Below, one piece after another: positions 1 through 12,035 of a stretch of DNA of 64,000 nucleotides. Under the pieces are notes generated by a model. The model ran no database searches. It was not told where the DNA came from and saw nothing but the letters and a program-made list of their open reading frames with translations. The stretch is taken from NCBI GenBank assembly GCA_037833965.1, contig AP031351.1, positions 13,218,501 to 13,282,500 on the forward strand. The letters run 5' to 3'. A program made the translations under genes and the position numbers. The stretch is from Marchantia polymorpha subsp. ruderalis. Lineage: Eukaryota > Streptophyta > Marchantiopsida > Marchantiales > Marchantiaceae. The stretch's first letter is position 1. Each line of letters opens with the position of its first letter.

Positions 1-1551
1 TCTTGTTATACAAATCCAAAGATTGATCATTGTTAAAATTTCCATATATTATCAAAAACATAGGAAAAGATTGAAATTTTTCATTAATGGTAATTGTGTA
101 AATTGTTTCGGAAAGTAGAAGTTTATCCACTGCTTACAACCATTATACTAACAACCAATATACTCCGAAGGTATATCGCTTTATCAGTTAGAAACTAGAG
201 CTTAATTTGCAACTAGAAATGTTGCCAATAAATAATTATTGGATTCATTTCGTGATTTATAGAGTAGACGCGTGTGCACCAATATGCGAATTTCCTAAAC
301 TCGACTGAAGAGAAATGGAGGGCTTGGATAAAGTGATATTCGGCCACGCGGCCGTCACAGTGCCAACGACAACCATCGTCTCGTGCACTCATAGTTAACA
401 AGTGTTGAGACAGGAAACATAAGTAAAATCACTAACAAACCTATACTACAAACCTCCAATTATAAGAGAGTGATCTTGCATTAGTTTCTACAAGATAGTA
501 CTAAAATTTGTTAAATTGAATCCGTTTATCTTTCAAGGTTGATATACACTTCTAAAAGACCATGAAATCAAAAGATTCCTTGTGCTAGAAATACCATAGT
601 CATTCAATTTGTCTTGACATCACTCACCGTAGTATTTGTCAACAACACTCGAAGGTTGTGCGATAATTTATTTTTACTTACTTCCATTGAACACGCGACA
701 TGTACTTCAAACAAATCACTACAAATGTGAGTCCTTTCCTGAACTGTCATTCAAGGATGTCGCCATAAGATTAAAACCAAATAGCCCTACTAACTCGATC
801 CTCTTGCAAGAAAATCTGGAGCTTCTGGTCTCGTCTACAACAAAAATCACTTGCAGGCCTATTAAGCACGAGGACCAGTGAAGGACTGACAAGATGAAAA
901 CCGAATGAGAATGTACAGGTAGCCACGAGACGGGCACTTCGCAGCATCTCTTCAATAACTCCGGCATGATTCTCAAGGATTTAGTATTGCACTGAGCTGG
1001 ATCAGCAGGAAAGTATATGCATTACAGTATGATGTGGTAACACTGAAAGAACTCAAGCTCTGACAGACAACCAACCAGCTGCGTGTCTCCAGCTAGCTAC
1101 ATCTAAAGCCTATTTCTGAGTACATAATCAACAGGAGGCAATGCGCTAAATGTATGCAATCTGTACCACGTAAAATCTGTACCACGTGACTGTGACACCA
1201 TAGAACAGGCTACTGACAAACAAACCACAGTGGCTTTGGAGGTGTATCCAAAAGTCGACCGACCAATATCATACAGACACCCCCTCTCCTCTTTATTTCT
1301 ATCTCCAAGTAGGAAACTCAGGATTCCAGTCATCAATATTCAAAGAATGAGTCATGGTGTGCAACAAAAATAAGCAGCATCCAATGACAAGACCCATTAT
1401 GAACGATCCAACGGTCCTTTGAATCGTATAAGGGTTTTAAAAGGGGTGATGGAGTGCGTAAGGAGGTTCTCATGGATCGCCCACCCGTCGCAGTTCAACA
1501 GCAGTGTTGAGATGGTATACCATAGTGTCAATTTTTGAGTGAATCCAAAAA
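1..1551. other. Flank without a supported gene
   Basis: This is moderately AT-rich sequence downstream of the SPPL1 stop codon on the minus strand. It contains only short unrelated open frames on both strands, with no domain or splice pattern I recognise. Part of it is presumably the 3' untranslated region of SPPL1. Confidence 0.5.
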
Positions 1552-3982
1552 CTAAACCTCCAAAAGGCGCACTTTGTCTGTTACAACGGGCCTTGGTCCC
1601 GTCCACAGTTCGTTCAATTCACTTCTGGTCCATGCTGCAAACGCCACTGGTCCCAGAGTAGAAGGAACCTACCAGAAAACAGAAATTCACGTGAGTGACA
1701 ATGTATTAATGAGCTTCGTCTACCTGCCTCTTGTTCCTTCTCACAAATGCTACAGAACTTTATGCAGCTTCATTCAAGGAACATGCATAATGCAACAGAG
1801 GTTGAGGTCAGCAGGTCAATGATCACTTTCGCTCAGGTCCCAGCTCCAACGAGATCTAGTCAATTCAAAAGTAGCGTGTCTATGTCACAATATGCACAAG
1901 ACTTGTGCCATTCCCACAATACCGGAGAACAATTTTCTTATTGGTATATGACTTAACTAGCTTTACTGCGACTGCAACGTGTCTCTTAACATGAACAGAG
2001 ACAATTAAATTACTGCAAGAGTAGTCAAGACACTCGAGATACTAGATCTGGTCATCCGCCAAGTTCGAGGGACTCGGTTTAAATTGACTTGGAAAACATG
2101 GGCCATACTCAAGTTACTTCACATACGGGATGTCTTCAGACTGCTGGAGGGATTCTAATTTACCCGATGGCCATCCACAACTCCAAGCCGGAGATAGCAA
2201 TCGCTACTCACGAGATTAAACTACACATTAGGGTGTCAGCCAACTGCACAACCCTTCCACTTTTTTAAAAGTATCTAAAGATGGTGAAAGTAGCTGCGTC
2301 TTCCACTTATTGTAAGTTTAAAAACCGTAATGTGGTAGTAGTACATGGTGGGTTATTTGCGCAGGCGACGATTCATAAGAGTATGCGTAAAGATTACAAG
2401 GTGCTTGAAAAGAGCACGGGCTCTCAGTAGATACATGTGTTTCTTGGTTTAAGTTGACCTGGATTTATGAGTTTAAAAAACTTATGCTTCATGTAACAGA
2501 AGGTAGCACAAAAAACTCAAGCAAAAGGGCTGTCGACATTTACCAGGTAGAGCAGAGCAGGCTGAGGAGACCGGGTGAGAACACCTGCCGCTAACGCTGC
2601 AATTAGACCAGCTGCATACCCACTCGCAGCGTACCAAATGTACTTCGAGCCATTCACCTTCGGGAAAGCCAGCTCCATATCGAAGTCCCTGCCTTTCCTA
2701 TGGTCGAAGCAAAGGACCAGGGCGAGCAACATTCCAGGAATCGCCTGCTCAGCATTTCGTCCAGCACAACCACACGAGACTTGAGTGAGAGAGCAGGTTT
2801 GGACAACGACGAAGAGATTGGAAATTCTATCATCGACCCTTTCCTTGTCTTGCATGCTCGCTCTTCTCCATTCTGCTGAACATGATTATCGGAACCTGGT
2901 ACTGTGTTCGATCGACAACAGTAAAGACCCACAGCGTTCTTCCCCCATACGATATGCCAGAAATTCAAGTTCTAAAGATGCCTAAAAGCGAGCGCTCGTC
3001 TACAAAATGCATTCGGCTTTGGGAAAGGCCTGAAACTGCAATCATTCACCAATCCGGACACTTCACATAGAGTCTTTAGTAGGCTTAGTAGAATGCTCGT
3101 AGGATGAGCAGTGGATATATGTACCCGTTCACACCCAACGGCAGCATGTCAAAACAACTGTGTCCAAAACAGGAGGAGGTAAAGACTAACCATGTCTCCA
3201 AGACCTAGCATCATAAATTCTCCGTTGGGCCCCCCAGGCTCCCCCAGCAAATGTCTAGGGAAGAGCAGCTTCACAGGAAGATCGAGTTTCTTGGTGATGG
3301 ACTTGAGACCTGGAAGATTCAGGGAATTGGCAACCGTGTGCATAGGGTTTGACGCCTGTTGTGTGGCCACCGACACCATCACATTGGCCCCGAAGAAGCG
3401 CTCCGAGAAGAACACCCAAAATATATCATACACGAACAGACAGGCCAGTAAAAGAGCACAAATCTTGATGTTGGGAAGCCGCACATGGCTTACAAAGGCT
3501 ATGCATATGGAGATGCCGAGAATGTTGTTCAGAACCCAGTGGCCAGAAATGAGCCAAGCTGCCACCATCCCCACACTGACCACGACGAGCATTCCTTGAG
3601 TGCGGGACAGGGGTCCACAACAGCATCGGCTGACGATCGGGTTCAAAGGGGACACTTTGGAATTCATGTAGGTGGCATAAGGGGCAAGACAGAAGGCCAG
3701 AGATGAAGCGGATGCAATGGCTGTGAAGGCCGTGACGAGTTGAGATAGAGAAGAAAAGAGATAGAACATGAGTAATAAACTGCACGAACTAGCAATCGGA
3801 ATCATTAGCGCTTGAGAGGTGTCCAGTGTGATGGATGCTTCTGAAAAGTCACGGTGACGATCAGCCTCTTTCTCATAGTTCAAAGCACGCTGTGCGGATG
3901 CTAGCACCACGAAAACCGCTGTAGCTATCAGCACTAAGGATGATGGCTCCAGCAAATTTATCAACGTCCAAAGGGGCTCCAT
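1552..3982 (-). CDS. SPPL1: Signal peptide peptidase-like 1 (GxGD intramembrane aspartyl protease)
   Basis: Three coding exons on the minus strand, 3982-3191, 2744-2544 and 1668-1552, join in phase 0 to give 369 residues, a normal length for the short plant SPPL1 type. The family are multi-pass membrane aspartyl proteases of the endomembrane system that cut type II membrane segments. Catalytic motif 1 is YD (Y185-D186 in VYDIFWVF). Motif 2 is GLGD (D263), one codon before the first splice. The PAL motif is at P326-L328 in SPQPALLYL, and the last exon supplies the VPSTLGPV continuation. There are about nine hydrophobic segments, and no large lumenal protease-associated domain is present. The first donor is the unusual GTTAGT, but the joined frame matches family order exactly. 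The ATG at 3982 was chosen because MEPLWTLINLLEP resembles the usual SPPL1 start. Confidence 0.93.
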
Positions 3983-6037
3983 TCCTGTTCCTTTCTATGC
4001 CACTACTCCACAATCCTCCTGCCAACTCGATTCCCCGACCCAATTTCAAATTCGATTTCAGCTTCACCCGGCGGTTGCTCAAATCTCTCTTCCGATCTTT
4101 ACTTCCCATCCAGAACTGGCTTCCAGCAAAACCCCACCATTGGCAACAAACCCCGTTCTGTTGCTCAATCTGCAAAACCTAATTGTTCGTTATTGATTGA
4201 ATGCAACGCTTGGAGATAAAAATGCTGCTGCTGATGTTCTTGTTGCTGTTGTGATGCTTCCTCGACTCCTTTTTGATTCCAAAGGCACGCACATCAAGGC
4301 AATTTGCTCCCATACTCGCTTCACGCCAAGTTCTCTACCACTTTCTCATCTCCCGCGTTTGCACGTCACTGCGCGAGCTGGATATACGATGTGGCGATAA
4401 TGCAGTCGCAAATTCCGTGCTTTGGAGGCAATCAACACAAGTCGATGCTTTAAATTGACCGCGAGCAGTCGGATGGGTACTTCGCGGCCGAAGTGCGCAC
4501 AATTGTCCGGGCCAACCGGCAAAGGTAGGGCAGTTGGTCAGTTTCTCGTCGAATTACACTCCTCAGTTTCCCCCAACGCGAGAATTGATTATCATGAAAA
4601 ATCTACGTAAGAATGATAAGCTTTGCGAGCGAGCCAAGGCCACCTCAATGAGCACGAGTCGAACCCCCTGCCCGCCTGCCAATTTTGTATTTCTCATTCA
4701 AGTCCGCTGCTGACCGAAGCGAACAAGGGAAGGAGTGAGCGAATGATTCCCACCCGGCGGACACCACGAGCAAATGCAGAAATCAGGCTGTCGGCATCCG
4801 TCTGCCTGCTGTGCTGCAATTCGCGGAGCATGGAGACGACCCTAATTCAAGCCCGTCACGCTCTTTGTATGGCATACGCAGGACCGCCCGCGCTTATTCC
4901 ACTCGCTCCAATCACATCGGCCCCGCCCCGCCCAATTCCAAATACATACGTACATGCAAAGAAGCCTCGCGATCTAGCACATTTGGGTCTCTGCCTCTTG
5001 TCCTGCCCCTCTCTTTGCTCCCTCGGCGGAAGGAGTCAAAGGAGAGAAGCGAGATAGAGAACAAGATGAACAAGAACCCGTACTCTATCCCACCTTCCAC
5101 AACAACCAGAAGAACAGGACGAGTACGCAGACGGCTGCGGCTTTTTTCTTGCACACCACCAGGCAGGCAGGCATCCCGACCGACAGTCAGTCACAGCGAG
5201 CAATGGGCACGGGCATTGGCGTTGTCAGCAGCAGCAGCACGTGATTGTCCTTATCTCCTGCCCTAAGCATGCTCTGCGTTGCATTAAGCTCACTTCTTCC
5301 TTCATTCCACCCGTTTCTAGGAACTCCGACACCGGTCACTCTCGAAAGCTCGTGATTCTCTGTCCTAGGATACAAGGCTCTATTCCAAGTGCTCCGGCAC
5401 GCCATGTGCGTCTGACCCATCGTCCTCACGCGTTGGGAGAGCTTGTAAGCTTAGAAACAAGAGTTTATCATGTGAGGAGCGAAGGTTAAGCGTTTGTGGC
5501 TGATGGACGCCAGAAGAATGCAGCACTGACTTTGGTGATATGTTTTTCGTGAACAAAACATTTGTGACAGTTTGAACCATGTGAGTTTGCGATGGTGGCT
5601 GCTGAGCAAGACACGAAGTGCAAATCTTGGTGTGCAGACAGGACTGAAGAATGTTCCGTTTCGTAGTTCGTATGTTGTGACAATGTCGATCGATACACGT
5701 GGACTGGCCGTGGATCTTAACTACTAACACCTTCAAATCGTCGTGAGTTCAAAGCACAGCCTTGTCTAGTGTCGCAATATGATTGTAGAAGTTTACACGC
5801 TCAGCCAGGTCTCTAGCCGTCAGGCTATGACGAGCACATACTAATGAGCACAGTTCACACGCTCGTGATCTAGCCAGACTTGCAACTTGAACAGAAGCAG
5901 CCCTTCCAGAGCCTGTCTGAGGCTTGCACATGAGAGCTTTGGCAATTTGCTAATGAATGTAAGCTAAGTTCTATAATTTACTGGTACAGTGAGATGTAGC
6001 GTTACACATCCCTCCAACAACGTAGCAATCATCACCC
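3983..6037. other. SPPL1 upstream region and RIBF 3' flank
   Basis: About 2 kb separate two genes on the minus strand. The half next to SPPL1 (to about 5.4 kb) is relatively GC-rich with pyrimidine tracts, as expected for a 5' leader and promoter. The part from about 5.5 to 6.0 kb should hold the 3' untranslated region of the FAD synthase gene. The open frames here overlap one another on both strands, are rich in serine, proline and arginine, and show no family I recognise. Confidence 0.45.
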
Positions 6038-8363
6038 TTAAGGGAATTCCAGTCCCAGGCGCGTCCGTTGCAACACCTGTTCCACATTATCTAGAAGACG
6101 TATTTGGATGTCGTCGGTTCCGATTTTCACGTGTCCTATGCCTATCAATTCATCGCCAATATCCAGTTGGCCGCTTGCGCTTAAAGTCTCTGTTGGATCG
6201 CCGGTTCTGACTAATGTGCAATCGTAGCAACCTTCTCGAGGAGCCTGATTCAAGGCGTTCTTCAGAGGAATGGTGAGAACATCTCGTTCCTGTCTGCAAT
6301 TCTCCAGACTCAGCACTAGCCGATGCTTGCGCCCCAGTAAGCTTGCAACTCGTTCTAAATCTCCCTTTGCTAGAGCTCTACGGACTCTTGTAGAAGAAAC
6401 TTGTCCTTTCTCCCTACTTGTGCCTGACATATCATCTTTCTGGACATCGGCGTCAAAAGTGTCCATAACGGGGTCTACTATAAATGCCTGGAGACCGTAG
6501 TCATTACACAAGTGCACCAAATCCGAAGCATCGCCGGCTGCTTTGTAACCAAACCGGTAATTGGCGCCTGCAAGAAGCTCATCAAAAGACTTCAGTATTT
6601 CTGCTTTCTCATCAAAATCTGACAGAATCTGGATATGGAAGAAGATGGAATCTTGGCAGGCACATGGAACCAAGCTGGAAAATCATAAGTAACTTTACCA
6701 GCGACAACTCCGCTAACATGTAATTCTGTTGCTAGCTTCTTTACAAACTCCTCGGGACTCAAAGATCGAACTTTGGTAAAATCCAGCGCGTGCTCCTTTG
6801 GGATAACTCCTCCACATCTTTTTGCCCATATGGACATAATACGTCTTCTATCGCACACTGCAGCGACGGGCAATCTGCAACCATGGAACGTATCGAGTAT
6901 CATGGTTCATGTCATTTCAAACTCTCGACCTATCCACGTATTTTTTGGCATTTCAGGTTCGGAGTCTGCTCAAAAGTTTAAAACGCTGCTACTGGGCTAA
7001 AGACTTGACATCAATGACCAAGACGTGCACTGCACTGAGAATTGAACAAACTTTTACTCAGATTGGGAAGCGGAGTGCTTCCCAATCTGAGTAAAAGATT
7101 GAACAAGTTACTTGACTTCACTCTGCCCTGTTTAAACTTGTTAACGTGAGCAACTTGGACTCTTTATTGAACAGCAGTCTCAGTTCTTTTGCTGCCAAGT
7201 CAAAGGAAGGGACGAGATTTTTGACTCCATACCGTGGCTGCCAACCAAGAACCTCACCCATGCCAGCGAAAGATAGCAGTACGGGAGAGCCCATTCGCGC
7301 GGCTTGCTCCGCAAGAGCTCGATGTCCTATGTGAAGTGCGTCAAACTTTCCAAGGGCTACGACTCCTCCTGTTGATATAAAAACGTGAGAGCATAATTCA
7401 TCAGAGCAATGTCTCGTATCCCCAAGCCAAGGATCTACACCTGTGAAAATACTAGATTCAAACTTTGAGATGGGTAAGTGATAACACGAGTAAGCTGATC
7501 GGGGACTAAAAATTTGGGGATAGTGCACCTCCCTCAACACGAAAATTCGAGGATCATCTGTTTTACTAAAGTGAGACCGATTTGCCAGCTAATAACTGGA
7601 CAGACAGACCACGCTATGAGGCTCACTATGGACAGCGGCCTACGAAGTCATGAACTTGATGACACAGAAGCTAAATTACTATCCAAACCACGTGGTCATG
7701 AAAGTGCATGCTACATTCATTGGTATGGTGGAGAACAATTGGTGAATTGGATTTCTGAGTCCATACCGCGAATGTCAGGAATCGGTACATATGTCCCAGG
7801 CTTTGCAATAAACTCAGTCGAAATTGGAATATCTTCTTTTTCTTCCCGAATACTCCTTGGTCTAAACTTTTGCGTCTCTACAAATGAGCACTCTGCCAAC
7901 GTTATGAGGATAGCAATTCATCGTCGACGTAAAAACACGTAGCGGATAGTAAACCTATTCAACAAGAATGAAGATCGCAAGATAAGTGAGACTCGAAGGC
8001 ATTTACAATACTGAGTTATGAGCTCCTAAGAATTCTTAAAACTAAATTTTCCTGACTGAAAAACACCTCCTTTCAAAGATTCATGTGGCGTGGCCATGAC
8101 GTAACAAATTCATAAGACATCAAAACGAAACACAAGAACTAACCTTCGGAAACCTCCGCTCGAACCAGAAGGGACCTCCGTTTCCATCTATTCGCTCTAT
8201 GACCTTCCTTTAACACTGAGCATTCGAAGCTCCTTGAACTCAGAGCAGAGCTTGTAGACGAGAACTCGTCGCCTCCACTGGACAACGAGGCCTGCATAGT
8301 TCGAAGTAACTCAATGCCACAGGTACCGAAACAAATTGTAGCAAACATCAAGTGATGTCTCAT
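6038..8363 (-). CDS. RIBF: Plastid-type FAD synthetase (FMN adenylyltransferase)
   Basis: Four exons on the minus strand (8363-8144, 7494-7233, 6874-6699, 6567-6038) join with consistent phases to a protein of about 395 residues. It adenylates FMN to FAD. Plant RIBF1/RIBF2 are plastid enzymes that lack the riboflavin-kinase domain of bacterial RibF, and none is seen here. Exon 1 is rich in serine, threonine and arginine and poor in acidic residues, as a transit peptide should be. The nucleotidyl-transferase motif [11 protein letters not shown] starts near residue 122, with the HxxH pair at 128/131. [11 protein letters not shown] (from about 222) and SSTRVRRAL follow, as in the family. The acceptor of exon 2 (CAG before 7494) was chosen because it alone restores the phase with exon 1. 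An extra upstream exon near 8510-8730 cannot be excluded. Confidence 0.87.
7041..7107. repeat. Perfect 21-bp inverted repeat flanked by 9-bp direct repeats
   Basis: Inside the RIBF intron between 6875 and 7232, a 21-bp arm at 7051-7071 is followed by a 5-base loop and its exact reverse complement at 7077-7097. The 9-mer ATTGAACAA occurs on both sides, at 7041-7049 and 7098-7106. This looks like a tiny foldback insertion with a target-site duplication, or the product of a replication template switch. RNA from either strand could fold into a strong stem. Confidence 0.85.
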
Positions 8364-9440
8364 GAAAGATTATGACAATTTCTCCTCAAGCCTTCACATA
8401 GCTTGCAAATAAAATGCCAGTGCCCTCCCATCTCGATTACACCAAATGCCTAACAAAAATTGCAAACCACAGACACATACACGACAGGATTGCTGAAACA
8501 CTGAAATGATTTACGACTTCGTCATTAATTACATGAAATGGCTCAACAGAAGCGGCGTGATGTTGTCTGGAAGCCTGCAACCTGCTGCTCTTCGTTGATG
8601 CAAGAGAATTGCGGCCACTAAAGCTGACCCAAGAATTCAACACAACGACGACACCCCACGACGAGCACGACGATGAAGACGAACCGGGCATACAAACCGC
8701 GGGCATCAAGGCCGCTTTTGCCATCGCCATGGCTCGGCTTCAATCCCGCCCGCCTCGCTCCACTTTCTTCCCCTTCCCTTGCCCGTCCGTCACCGTCGCC
8801 CCAGACACCGAAGGCTGCTGCCACTCGCCCTGCCCCTCCACCTCCACCACGATGGCCCGAAATCCTCAAACGCAATCAAATTAACCATCAGACACCAAAA
8901 AGGGACAGAGAGAGAGAGCACGAGAGAGAGCCTTGCGCTCTCGTCGTCGCTCTCTCGCCTCCGATGGCCTCCTTCGGAAGGCTTCGTCGTCGTCGTCGTG
9001 AAGCTCTCGTGCTTTCTTTCGTCGCTGCGCTTCCTTCTTCTGTTGCCGCTGCTCGACAACGACCGAAACGAGCGAGAGAGACAGCCAGAGCGGACAACGA
9101 GCAAACGCCGAGCTTCGGGCCGAGCCCCGGCAGCGCTCCGGTGTCCGGTCGTCGGTCGCTCATTCGTTCGGTCAGCGGCTCCCCTCTCTCTCTCGACCGA
9201 GATAGAGCACGACCGTCGGCTCCGGTCTTTCTCCCAATGCGTTGACCTGCTGCTTCCCGGCTTTACCGGCCGACCTTCGGTGCATCGGGCTACGAGGAAG
9301 AAGCGCAGGGGCGTTCATTTCATCGACCGCTTTCTGGATAAATGTCGATTTTCGTATCCAGCTTCGAATTTCTGATCTCGTTCGAAACCTGGTTCGGAGC
9401 CACCTCTTCGGGTCTAATTATTCGTCGATTTTTTGACCTA
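8364..9440. other. GC-rich promoter-like region upstream of RIBF
   Basis: GC content rises sharply from about 8600 to 9400, with CT/GA runs such as the AG-repeat near 8906-8930 and CGT-repeats near 8983-9000. Long open frames occur in several frames on both strands at once, which is typical of GC-rich, low-complexity DNA and not of a coding gene. It probably carries the RIBF promoter and leader. A non-coding or transit-peptide exon between 8510 and 8730 on the minus strand remains possible. Confidence 0.45.
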
Positions 9441-9999
9441 ACACTGGCTATGTTCTAACGATATATGCTGTCAATGTAGTTCATATTTGTTAGTACATAC
9501 ATGTATGAGATGTCCACCACCTTCTTCTTTGTCGAACGAGGTCTCGACAAATTTCGTTTGCAATATGCTTGATCGTAGAATGAGGCCATTTTTTCTCACG
9601 ATTGTTTGGTAATATTCAGGCCTCTCTATATAGGTAGTATGTTCTGTATCTCAAAAAAATAAATATAATTCTCAAAACAAAATACGTAATATACGGAGCT
9701 TGACAGAAATCTCTCTTGTTTGTTCAATAAAATCATAATTTGACAGCAAGGTGATACACCTTTGCCATTTTGTTATTATAATATACATTTCAACAATGTT
9801 CGGAAATGCTCAAGCTACCTAAACTTCACTAAACTCAGAGGGTTCAGTCAACTGATGTAAGTGAATACAAAATCAATGTTATCAATTCACAAAAGCCAAA
9901 TGCGGTTTGTGTTCTTTCACTTTTTTTTTTGGTCATCTTGGGAACAAAATGAACAAGTTCTTGATATTTTGGAACTAGTTGAAAACTTATTGTGTTTTC

Positions 10000-11730
10000 A
10001 AAACTACAAGTTCTTGAGTTAAGTAAGGAGGCAAAGTATTAGAACTCGCCTGGTTGAACTCACCATTGCTTTTACCTTGTTTAGGTTGCAAATTCTTTTC
10101 AAAAAAAGTTTGCCAACTGCATGCAGAACTTCAGTTTTTGACTCAGTGTCCAACTTTGCCCATGATTGCGTAGCAAACATACCTTCATCTTCAATTAATC
10201 TTATCAAATTGGCATGAATAACTTGATATCTATCCATGGAACCGTTGGACACGATTTTAACTCAATTCCAACTCGCTCTACACACGCAAAGCGTTGTAAG
10301 TTAGCTAGCAAATCTTGGAAAACTTACTTCTACCGTTGCAAAGTGGTTCTTCTTTTTTGTATACCTTCCACACATTCGTTCATATGGTCTGAAAACTTGT
10401 TTACAACTGTAATCAAAATCCACCAAGATAATGAAATCATATCGCAAACCCGTTGAAAGTCATCACTCTGGTCAAAATAAGTCATGGTTTGAGATCTTTT
10501 GATCGAAAAACACGATACATGGAACATCTAGGCCCAGCAAGTAGTAGATAAATTTGGACAAATGATTTGCATTTCATCGATCAAAATCTTCTAACATCGT
10601 AAAATAAAAATGAGTGAGGTAAGAGTCTTATAAAATCCACGACCAGCGTTTTTTTAAATCTTCTGCATCACAATATCTATATGATACAACAAACACCAGA
10701 CAACAATGAAATATGGTATAATCATCTCCTAAATACGTGTGACAGCTCCAGATAAATGTCATGTTATATTTGTAGTACATCAGACGAACATCCAATTAGC
10801 TTGTACTTCCATGAAGAACAAACTGCATAAAACAACTTTGAAAGCATTTCAAACACTGGTAGTCATGTATATCTATTCAAAAAATAATAGTAATAAGCTG
10901 AAGATTTTCAAGAGATGATTTTTGATAAAATCAAATGTGAACATCAATACAATATACACCTTGTAGATCACAAAACACATCAAACGCTACAGATTAGGAT
11001 TAGGGTGCAAGTGAAGTATTTGTGCAATGTTTTTAATGGATATAACGAATGAGGTTCTAACACAAGGAAGTATGTTTCTCATCTTAGAAGCAACTAGTTA
11101 TTCATTGCAAAATCCAAATTTGGGAATGTCACATATTTCTCTCGCATCTTGAACGTTATCAGCAGCAATCAAAAAAACATTCCTTGTGCAACAAAACGAG
11201 AGACTAGCTTGAATTGCTTCTTTTGGCTGATTTGAATGCAATAATTGTCATCTTCAATTTGTTTAATTAGTGATATTGTATTTTTTTCAAGATTGACCAT
11301 CCAAATCGTTTCACTCTATAGCATTTTTTTTATGATCACGTCAACAATCGAAGATCTAATGATAATGAGTATTCACGGAAGATTGGAAAACATGACAAAT
11401 ATTTTTGGCATGTTTGATAGCAACTGCAAAATAATTGAACTTATCTTTTGTTGAAAACTTTTTATATTCTTTCCATCTTACTTGATGGTTAATGCAAAGT
11501 TGCTGCATGTAGTTGTTTGTTATGAAAGGGCAACCTTCAAATTTCAAGGATTTTTTAGCAACTTTTTCATGTCCAAAACATATACAGAATCGACATCTAA
11601 CAGCAATCACTTTAGAAAATCTAACATCACAGCTTGCTATATAAAGATCATATTGTATAATGTATTTTGATTGAAATTGAGTTTTTCCGGATTGCTTTGA
11701 AGCAGGATCAGCAGAATTCATCAAACTTCA
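10000..11730 (-). mobile_element. Decayed hAT-like DNA transposase
   Basis: Broken frames on the minus strand keep the order of a plant and oomycete-type hAT-like transposase. The longest frame, 11724-11356, has a CRFCICFGHE zinc-finger-like motif after a long polar N terminus. Further down, past stops, come SRFVAQGM, then YKLIGCSSD followed in another frame by NMT near 10.75-10.8 kb. A block with WWILITVVNKF and a frame ending in LQR follows at 10527-10330, and another frame lies at 10252-10019. The reading frame is interrupted many times, so it is a relic. I did not find its terminal repeats. Family assignment rests on remembered motif order. Confidence 0.55.
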
Positions 11731-11885
11731 TGCAATAAATGTTCAAAACTGTAGTGAAGTTAAATAACGATGGGAGCGCAGTTCAAACCGAAACCAATCT
11801 TTGAGAGCTTTTAATAACCGTAAATTCATTTACAAGGTTGTGGTGTGTGAAGTAGATTGTCTAACTTTTAGTTAGTAACGTTAAG

Positions 11886-12035
11886 TAATGTCACAAACTA
11901 TCACTTCAAAGTTTTAGTTTAGTACTTCTCTTAGTTTCTCTAGTAAAACCATCGAGATCAACAAAGACATTGTCACAAATGATCATTACAAAGTTTTTGT
12001 TGAGTATTTCCGTTAGTTTCTCTAGTACAAAGTTT
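11886..12035. repeat. Diverged tandem duplication of about 80 bp
   Basis: Two neighbouring segments share the order: TGTCACAAA, a CACTTCAAAGTTTT or CATTACAAAGTTTT block, GAGTA/TAGTA, CTTAGTTTCTCTAGTA. The first lies at about 11888-11946 and the second at about 11971-12030. They are clearly similar but diverged, so the duplication is old. No coding role is seen. Confidence 0.55.

Noticed and set aside
3426-3785. 119-codon minus-strand frame within SPPL1
   Set aside because: It is a different frame of SPPL1 exon 1, whose chosen frame contains the YD and GLGD motifs.
8900-8935. AGAGAGAGAGCACGAGAGAG resembling plant miR535/miR529 families
   Set aside because: It matches only through the GA repeat, and no complementary arm is found nearby to form a precursor.
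8673-9375. Long plus-strand frames of about 190 codons
   Set aside because: They coincide with equally long frames on the other strand, are arginine/serine/proline-rich low-complexity sequence, and arise from GC-rich CT/GA repeats near the RIBF promoter.
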